Below, piece by piece: positions 15,156 to 22,768 of a stretch of 25,011 bases of DNA. The stretch comes from Bacillota bacterium. Lineage in GTDB: Bacteria; Bacillota; Clostridia; Acetivibrionales; DSM-1351. Under the pieces are notes generated by a model. That model was not told the DNA's origin. It made no database searches and worked only from the letters and a program-made list of their open reading frames with translations. The DNA is taken from the NCBI GenBank assembly GCA_023398105.1, contig JAEWST010000158.1, forward strand, positions 1 to 25,011, in the 5' to 3' direction. The first letter of the stretch is position 1. Each line of letters begins with the position of its first letter. The position numbers and the translations under genes are program-made.

Positions 15156-15286
15156 TTTTTTCACCTCTCACAATTTGTAGGAAACTTAAACAAAGACACT
15201 ATAAAATCTATGCTGGAAAACCATAATATATCCTAGAAAAAAGCAAATTCAAATGGGAAATAATTATACACCTACAATTTTCTTGC

Positions 15287-15481
15287 CTCGTAACTCACGA
15301 AATGAACTTTGCCAGAGAAGTAGCTGATAGAGTTATCTTTATGGATAATGGTGTTATAGTTGAAGAAGGAAAACCTGAGGATGTATTCTCAAATCCCGTT
15401 AACGAGAGAACTAAACTATTTATAACGAGGCAAGAAAATGTCCCCCACTTCTATAAGTGGAGGGTAGCACTTTGGTTATAA
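15287..15481 (+). pseudogene. 3' fragment of an amino-acid ABC transporter ATPase (GlnQ-like)
   Basis: An open stretch encodes VTHEMNFAREVADRVIFMDN, then GVIVEEGKPEDVFSNP and NERTKLF. This is the unmistakable end of a GlnQ-type polar amino-acid ATPase, starting at the switch histidine (THEM) and covering the D-loop-distal region. The Walker A, signature and Walker B parts are absent upstream. The family normally ends RTK.FL plus a few residues; here the frame runs into repeat R3 at 15421 and stops at 15479-15481. It is a dead 45-codon remnant truncated on its 5' side, in a position suggesting element-associated deletion. Confidence 0.85.
15421..15475 (+). repeat. Repeat family R, copy R3
   Basis: The copy matches 9630-9684 with only a few differences, mostly in the distal arm. 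The stem CCC-CCACTT / AAGTGG-A-GGG at 15442-15464 is kept, and CACTT at 15469-15473 can compete for AAGTG. It begins exactly where the ATPase fragment loses homology. The sequence from 15482 to 15690 holds the upstream region of the rubrerythrin gene, with no promoter I can fix. Confidence 0.75.
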
Positions 15482-15710
15482 AGGGGTTTGAAAAATAATA
15501 ATAAAAACAGTATATATTGCTTTCTTATGGGCAAAATATTCCATATGCTTTTTGTAAAGTATAGTAAAACTACGCATATACCTCATAGAGTTACAGCAAA
15601 TACAAAGACTTCTTATCTTATAAAGTGTAGAGGAGCAGAGCTTTAGTATTGGCTGATTTGTTAGGTATACGCCAAGTTTTTACGACAAATTGATAGGAGG
15701 ACATTTTTAC

Positions 15711-16292
15711 ATGGGAAAGCTAGCAGGAACAAAGACTTCTGAAAACCTTGCAAGAGCGTTTGCAGGTGAATCACAGGCAAGAAACAGATACACATTTTAT
15801 GCAGAATATGCAAAACACGAGGGACATAGAGCACTCGAACAGCAGTTTTTACTGATTGCGGGTAATGAGCTGGCTCATGCAAAAGTATTTTATGATCTTT
15901 TGGTAGATGGTATGGGTAGTGGTAGTAGTAATGTAAATGTAAATGCAGGGTATCCCTTTGAACTTGGTGATACACTTTCAAATTTAAAAGCAGCTGCGGA
16001 AGGTGAGAAGGAAGAACACTCAGTTATTTATCCAGCTTTTGCAGATGTTGCTAAACAGGAAAACTTTCCTGCAATAGAAGCTGCTTTTAGAATGATAGCG
16101 AAAATAGAAAAAGAGCATGAGCAAAAATTCAATCAGCTAAAGACAGAATTGGAGCAGCAGACCTTATATCAAAAGATGCAGCCTGTTCAGTGGATATGTA
16201 CAAACTGTGGGCACATACATCAAGGCACTGATGCTCCTGGGATATGCCCTGTTTGTAAGCATCCTCAGGGCTGGTTTGAGGTTAAAACATAA
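15711..16292 (+). CDS. rbr: Rubrerythrin
   Basis: Rubrerythrin is a cytoplasmic non-haem iron peroxidase that reduces hydrogen peroxide in anaerobes. The 193-residue protein has an N-terminal ferritin-like four-helix domain with diiron ligands (Glu20, the E53-x-x-H56 pair, and E133-x-x-H136) and a C-terminal rubredoxin-like domain with Cys163, Cys166, Cys179 and Cys182 for the single iron. Domain order and length are those of classical rubrerythrin. The ATG at 15711 follows AGGAGG at 15695-15700, and an in-frame TTG at 15690 before that site is not the start. It appears monocistronic. No PerR-type box was recognised upstream. Confidence 0.93.
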   Translation: MGKLAGTKTSENLARAFAGESQARNRYTFYAEYAKHEGHRALEQQFLLIAGNELAHAKVFYDLLVDGMGSGSSNVNVNAGYPFELGDTLSNLKAAAEGEKEEHSVIYPAFADVAKQENFPAIEAAFRMIAKIEKEHEQKFNQLKTELEQQTLYQKMQPVQWICTNCGHIHQGTDAPGICPVCKHPQGWFEVKT

Positions 16293-16301
16293 ATAGTAAT
16301 A

Positions 16302-16650
16302 CTAGAAGGGGCTATTGCAAAACAAGAAATAATATATCTACGAATTAACTGCTTAAATAGTACTCCCGTACAGTATATATCAATAGATTGCTGCCGAAAT
16401 TGATGCTGAAATATTTGTGGCTCAGAACAAAGCACTTCCGTCAACCTATAACACAAGGCATCCTGTCTTCTAGGTTATACTCACAGCTACTTACTTTCGC
16501 TGTGTCGCTACAAAATTCGTTCTTCGCCTACCATTTCTAACATTGATTTCTAATCTAGCTTCTCCATTGATATATACTGCTACTGCATACTATTTCTTGC
16601 AATAAGTCATCGGTATAAAGAAATTGTTGATTTGCAATAGTTTCTTTTTA
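16302..16650. mobile_element. Long MITE-like element with nested inverted repeats
   Basis: The left end (16302-16325) and right end (16627-16650) are degenerate inverted repeats, 17 of 24 matching. Left (16303-16360) and right (about 16581-16640) segments match the two halves of the 134-bp element at 20911-21044. Between them is an insert of about 200 bases bounded by CAGTATATATCAAT (16371-16384) and its exact reverse complement (about 16566-16579). The insert has internal hairpins (AACCTA..TAGGTT and CACAGC..GCTGTG) and no convincing ORF. The right end overlaps the stop codon of the hemolysin III-like gene. Confidence 0.7.
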
Positions 16651-17292
16651 ATACATATAAAAGCAAATGCCAATATAATGAGTTAATACACCTAAGAAAA
16701 CAAATATATGCCAGACCATATGATGATATTTAAATCCCTTCTTTGCATAAATTGCTGCACCTACAGAATAAAAAATACCACCTGCAAGAATTAGCCAAAA
16801 TAAAGTGGCATTTGCTTTTTGTATAAACAAAGGCATAAATATAACAATACACCAGCCCATAATTAGATAAATCAATAAGGATATTTTTGGTATTGATCTT
16901 TTAGAAAGAGACTTATATAGGATTCCGAATAAAACCATTGCCCATTGAACAGACAATAATACTACAGCCTGCCAACCGCCAATAATAGAGGCGGCTATCG
17001 GAGTATATGTACCAGCTATTGCAACATAAATAAAAATATGATCCATTATACGCATTACTTGCTTGTGTATTGTGTTATGTTCCATAACATGATATATGGT
17101 TGACATTAGAAACATTAGAAAAATGCATATGCCGAATATAGTTACACTTGCCACATCCACAAGCGTACCCTTGGTATATGCTGTTATGATTACAAAAGGA
17201 AAGGAGAATAGAACAAGGAGTGCTGCAATACCATGTGTTAAAGCATTAGCAAGTTCTTCTCTAAATGATAATTCTATGATTTTGTTGGACAT
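16648..17292 (-). CDS. Hemolysin III / PAQR-family membrane protein
   Basis: The 214-residue protein has seven predicted membrane helices and the conserved residues of the YplQ/TrhA (hemolysin III, PAQR) family: REELANALTHG at the N-terminus, STIYH with His68, DH at 84-85 and the H191-x-x-x-H195 pair near the C-terminus, which in relatives hold a zinc in the membrane. Family members are proposed hydrolases or regulators of membrane fluidity; true haemolytic action is doubtful. The ATG at 17292 has a full AGGAGG (17304-17299), whereas a start 33 bases further upstream would include the ribosome site. The final codons abut the repeat element described at 16302-16650, which overlaps the stop codon. 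Confidence 0.85.
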   Translation of the reverse strand: MSNKIIELSFREELANALTHGIAALLVLFSFPFVIITAYTKGTLVDVASVTIFGICIFLMFLMSTIYHVMEHNTIHKQVMRIMDHIFIYVAIAGTYTPIAASIIGGWQAVVLLSVQWAMVLFGILYKSLSKRSIPKISLLIYLIMGWCIVIFMPLFIQKANATLFWLILAGGIFYSVGAAIYAKKGFKYHHMVWHIFVFLGVLTHYIGICFYMY

Positions 17293-17400
17293 TTTTGACC
17301 TCCTTAACGTTAATAAAATTGGCAAGTAGTTTTCATAATCAAATTATGAACCCTTTATAAATCTATCACTAAACCCCATTGTTATCAATATAAATAATGA

Positions 17401-17483
17401 GCAATTGCATATGCAATTATTTTGACAACAAACCATTGATAAGTTTGAACACCGATAGATTTTTTTGGTGGAAAAGTTGAGTT
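17401..17483 (-). repeat. Dispersed repeat copy D
   Basis: Read on the minus strand, it holds ACTCAACTTTTCCACC, then AATCTATCGGTG and the 30-base core (17442-17413) that differs by a single base from 24914-24943. It ends in the perfect palindrome AATTGCATATGCAATT at 17403-17418, where the copy at the right edge has a TGCTAG..CTAGCA hairpin instead. It lies in the 432-base gap between two divergent genes. The rest of that gap is AT-rich upstream sequence. Confidence 0.7.
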
Positions 17484-17639
17484 AATAATACATAAATATG
17501 ATAATATATAACTATATTATTAGAGTATTTTGACTTGGTAATTAAATTTTATGTATTATATTGTATGTTTTTATATTATTTTTTAATTGTCAAATCAAAA
17601 CTTTTTGTCTATAGCATAATAATTATTAGCTAAAAGCCA

Positions 17640-17667
17640 TTGTTTTAACATATGTAACTACTATAAT
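17640..17667 (+). promoter_or_regulatory. Putative promoter of the acyl-CoA synthetase gene
   Basis: TTGTTT (17640-17645) and TATAAT (17662-17667), spaced by 16 bases, lie 57 bases before the start codon, which suits a vegetative sigma factor. Confidence 0.5.
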
Positions 17668-17724
17668 AAAAACACAATATGAATTATTTACAAGACTCAA
17701 TAAAAAGTGATTAGGAGATAAGAT

Positions 17725-19557
17725 ATGAATAAAAAAGGAGTAACATTATCAAATAAAAATGGCAGAAAAACTGTAACAGGTTTAGGCTATTATGAATGTA
17801 CTCAGGTTGATAGCTTTAAAAAATTAATTCACGATAGTATTAAAAAGTTCCAAAGCAAAGTAGCCTTCAAATTTAAAAGAGATACTACTATAATTGAAAA
17901 ATCTTATGTTGAATTCGGCAATGAAATAAATTCACTTGGTACAGCACTGCACCATTTAGGTTTAAAAAATAAAAGAATTGCAGTAATTAGTGAGAATAGG
18001 TATGAGTGGGCTCTAAGCTTTTTTTCAATAGTAAACGGGACAGGTATTGCAGTTCCATTGGATAAGCATCTTCCTCAAATCGAAATTGAGAACCTGATAA
18101 ACAGAGGAGAGGTTGATGCAATATTCTTCAGTAACCATTTTATTAATGAAATGCTTGAACTTTCAAAGAAAAACATAGTTATCAAACAATTTATATGTTT
18201 GGACATGCTTGACCAAGGCTATCCTTCAAATTTCACAGACATACAAGCACTTATTGAACAAGGTAAAAAGCTGCTTGACGAAGGTGACAATAGGTTTATT
18301 GATGCTGAAATCAACCCTGAAGAGCTATCGGTTTTGCTTTTTACTTCTGGGACTACAAGTATGGCAAAAGGGGTAAAGCTTAATCAGAGGAATATATGCT
18401 CAAATGTCAGTGCTATTAAATCTGCTTTCAAGATATATCCTACAGATGTTCATTTGTCAATTTTGCCTTTACATCATACCTTTGAATTGTCGGCAGGAAT
18501 GACTTTTATGATAAACAATGGTGTGTGTATTGCTTATAGTGAAGGCATAAAGCATATTGCAAAAAATCTTAAGGAATTTAATGTAACAGTTCTTGTTGTA
18601 GTACCTGCAATTCTTGAGGCCATCTATAAAAAGGTTCAAGAAGGCTTAAAAAAGTCTGGTAAAGAAAGAATAGTTAAAAATATGGGGAAAATATCAAATG
18701 CTTTACTGAAAATAAAAATAGATTTGCGAAGAACCTTATTCAAGAAAATCCTAGAACAAATAGGTCCAGACTTAAGGCTTGCAGTTTCTGGTGCTGCCCC
18801 CATTGATAAAGAAATAATTCATGGTTTTGGTATGCTTGGACTAAATATAATACAGGGGTATGGGTTAACAGAAACGTCACCAGTAGTTGCGTTAAATAGT
18901 GACTTTTACAATAAACCCGGAACAATAGGGCAGCCAATGAAGGGTGTTGAAGTAACAATAGACAATCCTGATGATAGTGGTATGGGTGAGATTTTTGTAA
19001 GAGGCTCAAATGTTATGATGGGATATTACGAGGATGATAATGCAACAAAGGAAGCGATAGACAGTGAAGGCTGGTTTCATACTGGGGATTTAGGTTTTAT
19101 AGATTATGAAGGATTTATTACTATAACAGGCAGAGCAAAGTCTATGATTGTTCTTAATAATGGAAAGAAAGCATTTCCAGAGGAATACGAGATGCTACTG
19201 AATAATATTGACGGAGTAAAGGAATCTTATGTATGGGGGAATACAGCACCTGATGGGGATATTCAAGTTTGTGCCAAGCTGGTACTTGACAAGAATATAT
19301 TAAAAGAAAAGCTGGGAACAATACCTAGTGATACTGAAATTGCAGATATGCTCTATAAGGAAATTAAAAATATAAATAAGGAAATGCCACAATACAAAAT
19401 AATCAGATACTTTGTTATCAGCTATGAGGAATTAATTAAAACAACTACTTTAAAGTTAAAGAGACAAATAGAGTACAAAAAGATAACTGACTTATTAATA
19501 CAACTTAATACTAATATGAGAAAATTAAGCGGAACAAATATAGATAAGGTTTTATAA
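17725..19557 (+). CDS. Long-chain fatty acid-CoA ligase (AMP-binding enzyme)
   Basis: The 610-residue acyl-CoA synthetase activates a fatty acid with ATP to an acyl adenylate and passes it to CoA, at the inner face of the membrane. The ATP loop is FTSGTTSMAKGV from residue 206 and the adenine motif GYGLTETSP at 378-386. GWFHTGDLG at 449-457 holds the ribose-binding Asp455, followed by the hinge ITITGRAKSMI. The C-terminal domain has LKLKRQ, whose Lys is the probable catalytic residue. Overall form and length match the FadD15-like long-chain group. The ATG follows AGGAGA at 17713-17718 with good spacing. It appears monocistronic. The chain length used cannot be told from sequence. Confidence 0.88.
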   Translation: MNKKGVTLSNKNGRKTVTGLGYYECTQVDSFKKLIHDSIKKFQSKVAFKFKRDTTIIEKSYVEFGNEINSLGTALHHLGLKNKRIAVISENRYEWALSFFSIVNGTGIAVPLDKHLPQIEIENLINRGEVDAIFFSNHFINEMLELSKKNIVIKQFICLDMLDQGYPSNFTDIQALIEQGKKLLDEGDNRFIDAEINPEELSVLLFTSGTTSMAKGVKLNQRNICSNVSAIKSAFKIYPTDVHLSILPLHHTFELSAGMTFMINNGVCIAYSEGIKHIAKNLKEFNVTVLVVVPAILEAIYKKVQEGLKKSGKERIVKNMGKISNALLKIKIDLRRTLFKKILEQIGPDLRLAVSGAAPIDKEIIHGFGMLGLNIIQGYGLTETSPVVALNSDFYNKPGTIGQPMKGVEVTIDNPDDSGMGEIFVRGSNVMMGYYEDDNATKEAIDSEGWFHTGDLGFIDYEGFITITGRAKSMIVLNNGKKAFPEEYEMLLNNIDGVKESYVWGNTAPDGDIQVCAKLVLDKNILKEKLGTIPSDTEIADMLYKEIKNINKEMPQYKIIRYFVISYEELIKTTTLKLKRQIEYKKITDLLIQLNTNMRKLSGTNIDKVL

Positions 19558-19656
19558 TAGCTTTTTCAATTTCCGCAGTCTTATACATTTGCAAAAAAAC
19601 TATTTTAACATTATGATTTGAAACTTTATTTACGTTTAAAATGCTGTTTATAATTA

Positions 19657-19686
19657 TTGAAAAGAATGTTAAAATAAGCATAGTTA
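19657..19686 (+). promoter_or_regulatory. Putative promoter of the BMP lipoprotein gene
   Basis: TTGAAA at 19657-19662 with a weak -10 (ATAGTT at 19680-19685, or TAGTTA one base on) lies 33 bases before the start codon. No purine riboswitch consensus is visible in the 160-base leader region. Confidence 0.35.
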
Positions 19687-19717
19687 AAAATAACAATAAA
19701 AACAGGAGGAATGGATT

Positions 19718-20857
19718 ATGAGAAAAATACTGGCAATAGTTCTGGCTCTTACTTTTATGTGCACTATTTTAGCAGGTTGTGGTGGCACTGCAGGCGGAGG
19801 ATTTGAAATTGCACTTATCACTGATAAAGGCAACATAGATGATAAATCCTTTAATCAAGGCTCATGGGAAGGTGTAGTTGAATTTGCTAAAGCAAATAAT
19901 GTTACTCATAAGTATTATAAACCTGAAGAGGATTCAGATGCAGGTTACCTTGCAGCTATCGACTTAGCAGTTACTGGTGGTGCAAAGGTAGTTGTAACGC
20001 CTGGTTATCTGTTTGAAGTTCCAGTTTATGAAGCACAGACAAAGCATCCTGATATTAAATTTATACTTTTAGATGGTGAACCACATGCTGCTGGTAGCTT
20101 TGATGTAGTTGCAAAAGAAAATGTAGCATGTATTAAGTACTCTGAGGAAGAACCAGGATATCTTGCTGGTTATGCTGCAGTTGCAGATGGATTTAAAAAG
20201 CTTGGCTTTATGGGAGGGATGTCTGTTCCTGCTGTTCAAGCTTATGGATATGGATATTTGCAAGGAGCTGAGGCTGCTGCAGTAAAATTAGGGCTTGCAG
20301 ATGGAGCAATCTCAGTAACTTATCACTATACAGGAGATTTCGCAGAAACTGATACTAATAAAGCTACAGCTAAAACAATGTATCAGGAAGGTACAGATGT
20401 AATATTTGCCTGTGGTGGTTCAGTAGGTAAGAGCGTTATGGCTGCTGCTGCTGAAGCAGGAGAAAAGGTTATAGGTGTTGACACAGACCAAAGATATGAC
20501 AGCGAAACTGTTATAACATCAGCAATGAAGAGTCTTGGTGGTTCTGTTAAGCAAGTTCTTGAGTCTATTTACAAAAACGATAGCTGGTCAACCTTTGCAG
20601 GAAAAACCACATATTTGAATGCTTCTAACAACAGTATAGGACTTCCTACTGAAGTAATTGGGGATGAAAAGGCGGATGCTTTTGATAGATTTAGTTCTTT
20701 CTCAAAAGCTGATTACGATGCAATTTATAAAACACTTACTGATGGCTCAGTAAAAATTACTCGTTCAATAGATGTTGCTGATGCTAAAGGTGTTGCAACA
20801 GCTGATGAACTTGTTTCAAGCCTTAAGCTGAAAAAGGTAACAGTTACAGTAAGATAA
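19718..20857 (+). CDS. BMP-family substrate-binding lipoprotein (nucleoside importer)
   Basis: The 379-residue lipoprotein has a classic signal peptide and lipobox LAGC with the lipidated Cys21, so it would sit on the outer face of the membrane. The mature part is a basic membrane protein (Med/PnrA/BMP) binding fold: IALITDKGNIDDKSFNQGSWEG, VVVTPGYLF, GYLAGYAA, VIFACGGSVGKSVM and VIGVDTDQ. Members such as PnrA and Bacillus YufN bind purine nucleosides and deliver them to an ABC importer, which matches the ATPase and two permeases downstream. AGGAGG precedes the ATG with good spacing. A hairpin and a 134-bp MITE-like element separate the gene from the ATPase gene, so co-transcription may be partial. 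Confidence 0.92.
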   Translation: MRKILAIVLALTFMCTILAGCGGTAGGGFEIALITDKGNIDDKSFNQGSWEGVVEFAKANNVTHKYYKPEEDSDAGYLAAIDLAVTGGAKVVVTPGYLFEVPVYEAQTKHPDIKFILLDGEPHAAGSFDVVAKENVACIKYSEEEPGYLAGYAAVADGFKKLGFMGGMSVPAVQAYGYGYLQGAEAAAVKLGLADGAISVTYHYTGDFAETDTNKATAKTMYQEGTDVIFACGGSVGKSVMAAAAEAGEKVIGVDTDQRYDSETVITSAMKSLGGSVKQVLESIYKNDSWSTFAGKTTYLNASNNSIGLPTEVIGDEKADAFDRFSSFSKADYDAIYKTLTDGSVKITRSIDVADAKGVATADELVSSLKLKKVTVTVR

Positions 20858-20887
20858 TAAAAATTAGTTTCTAACATATTAGTCTAA

Positions 20888-20904
20888 GCACTTATACTAA
20901 GTGC
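20888..20904 (+). other. Small hairpin after the lipoprotein gene
   Basis: GCACTTA pairs with TAAGTGC over a 3-base loop, but no T run follows, so it is not a standard terminator. It could protect the 3' end of the abundant lipoprotein mRNA. Confidence 0.4.
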
Positions 20905-20910
20905 CGATTA

Positions 20911-21044
20911 ATAGAAGGGGCTGTTGCAAAACAAGAAAACTATATATACTACGAGTTAACTGCTTGAATAATACTACTGCATATTATTTCTTGCAATAAG
21001 TCATCGGTATAAAGAAATTATTGTTTTGTAACAGCCCCTTCTAT
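20911..21044. mobile_element. 134-bp MITE-like element with 24-bp terminal inverted repeats
   Basis: Bases 20911-20934 and 21021-21044 are inverted repeats with one mismatch (left end ATAGAAGGGGCTGTTGC). TA dinucleotides stand next to GAAGGGGC and GCCCCTTC at both ends, fitting a TA target duplication. The interior lacks a coding frame and matches the outer parts of 16302-16650. The termini resemble those of some transposons with GGGGCTGTTGCAAAA-like ends, but no transposase is in the window, so the element is non-autonomous. Confidence 0.85.
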
Positions 21045-21223
21045 ATATAAAATGTATTGGTATTGTGAAAAAATCATAAAATATGAATTCCAAATATTAA
21101 CAAATTACTTGTCTAGCCATTATCTTGGAAAACTAATTAAAAACATAGCTAAAATTGTTGGATTTGGATAAATCAGAATATACAGCAATTATTCAAAAAA
21201 AATTTTTATAGGTAGAGGGGATT

Positions 21224-22768
21224 ATGGAAGAATATATTATTGAAATGCTTAATATTACAAAAGAATTCCCTGGTATTATTGCAAATGATAATATTACATT
21301 GCAACTGAAGAGGGGCGAAATCCATGCTCTGCTGGGAGAAAACGGTGCAGGGAAGTCAACTCTTATGAGTGTGCTTTTTGGTTTATATCAGGCGGAAAAA
21401 GGCGAGATTAAAAAGAATGGCAAGCCTGTAACAATAAATAATCCAAACGATGCAAATACTTTGGGAATTGGTATGGTTCATCAGCACTTTAAGCTTGTTG
21501 AGAATTTTACTGTTCTTGACAATATTATTTTAGGCATTGAACCCAATAAAATGGGTTTCTTGCTGAGAAAAGTTGCAAAAGAAAGGATTTTAAAGCTTAG
21601 CGAACAATACAGGTTAAAAGTAACGCCTGATGCACTAATTGAGAAAATATCTGTTGGTATGCAGCAACGTGTTGAAATACTTAAAATGCTATACCGTGAA
21701 AATGATATTTTAATTTTTGACGAACCTACTGCAGTTTTAACACCCCAAGAAATTGATGAGCTTATGTCAATCATGAGAGGTTTTGCTAAGGAAGGCAAGT
21801 CAATACTGTTCATAACTCACAAATTAAACGAGATTATGGCTGTTGCAGACAGATGTACAGTACTTAGAAAGGGCAAATGTATAGGAACAGTGGCAATAAA
21901 AGATACCACAAAGGAAGAGCTTTCAAAGATGATGGTAGGAAGAGATATAACCTTTAAGGTTGAAAAAAAGGAAGCAAAGCCTAGCAAGGTTGTACTTTCT
22001 GTTAAAAATGCTTCAGTTCAGTCCAAGTCACATAAAGGAAATGTTGTTAAAGATGTCTCTTTTGATGTTAGAGCAGGCGAAATAGTTTGTCTGGCAGGTA
22101 TTGAGGGAAATGGTCAGACTGAATTTGTTTCTGCACTTACTGGTCTTGAGAGGCTATCTTCTGGATTAATAACTCTTTGTGGCAAAGATATCACAAAGTC
22201 AAGTATTCGTTCTCGCTCACAAGCAGGTATGAGCCATATACCTGAGGATAGACATAAGCATGGCTTGGTACTTGATTATTCATTAGAGGAAAATTTTGTG
22301 CTTCAGAGTTATTGGAAGCCTGAGTTTCAACATTTCAAATTTATTAAAAGAAATGAAATACGGTCCTATGCTGAAAAATTGATAGAACAGTATGATGTTA
22401 GAAGCGGACAAGGTCCAATTACTATTGCTCGCAGTATGTCTGGCGGAAATCAGCAGAAAGCTATTATAGCTCGTGAAATTGACAAGGAGCATGAATTGCT
22501 TGTTGCAGTTCAGCCAACTAGAGGTCTGGATGTAGGGGCCATTGAATACATTCATAAACAGCTAATTGCAATGCGTGATGCTGGTAAGGCAGTATTGCTG
22601 GTATCTCTTGAACTCGAAGAGGTTATGAATGTAAGTGACCGTATTCTTGTTATGTTTGAAGGCGAAATAGTTGGTGAGCTGAATCCAAAAGAAGTTACAG
22701 TTCAAGAGCTCGGTCTTTACATGTCTGGAGCAAAACGTAACCTAGCTAAGGAGGTTAAAAATGCATAA
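21224..22768 (+). CDS. ABC transporter ATP-binding protein of the nucleoside importer
   Basis: The 514-residue protein carries two ABC domains and would power uptake through the two permeases that follow. Domain 1 has Walker A GENGAGKST at 38-46, signature SVGMQQR at about 143 and Walker B with Asp166 and Glu167. Domain 2 has a degenerate Walker A (GIEGNGQTE) but a standard signature MSGGNQQK. Its Walker B region reads VAVQPTRGLDVGA, with Gln where the catalytic Glu would be. This asymmetry is usual in the BMP/CUT2-type importer ATPases (YufO, NupA), so only domain 1 should hydrolyse ATP fully. The ATG follows AGAGGGG. The 3' end overlaps the next gene by 8 bases. Confidence 0.92.
   Translation: MEEYIIEMLNITKEFPGIIANDNITLQLKRGEIHALLGENGAGKSTLMSVLFGLYQAEKGEIKKNGKPVTINNPNDANTLGIGMVHQHFKLVENFTVLDNIILGIEPNKMGFLLRKVAKERILKLSEQYRLKVTPDALIEKISVGMQQRVEILKMLYRENDILIFDEPTAVLTPQEIDELMSIMRGFAKEGKSILFITHKLNEIMAVADRCTVLRKGKCIGTVAIKDTTKEELSKMMVGRDITFKVEKKEAKPSKVVLSVKNASVQSKSHKGNVVKDVSFDVRAGEIVCLAGIEGNGQTEFVSALTGLERLSSGLITLCGKDITKSSIRSRSQAGMSHIPEDRHKHGLVLDYSLEENFVLQSYWKPEFQHFKFIKRNEIRSYAEKLIEQYDVRSGQGPITIARSMSGGNQQKAIIAREIDKEHELLVAVQPTRGLDVGAIEYIHKQLIAMRDAGKAVLLVSLELEEVMNVSDRILVMFEGEIVGELNPKEVTVQELGLYMSGAKRNLAKEVKNA

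Noticed and set aside
18343..18372. Altered ATP-loop of the acyl-CoA synthetase (TSGTTSMAKG instead of TSGTTG.PKG)
   Set aside because: Variants of this kind occur in clostridial long-chain synthetases and all other motifs are intact, so loss of activity is not implied.
19558..19717. Possible purine riboswitch before the nucleoside importer
   Set aside because: The conserved loop and junction bases of the purine aptamer are not present.
20888..20904. Hairpin after the lipoprotein gene as a Rho-independent terminator
   Set aside because: The stem is only 7 base pairs and no T run follows.
22080..22540. Degenerate second nucleotide-binding site in the importer ATPase
   Set aside because: GIEGNGQTE and VAVQPTRGLDVGA are the normal pattern for BMP-type and CUT2 importer ATPases.
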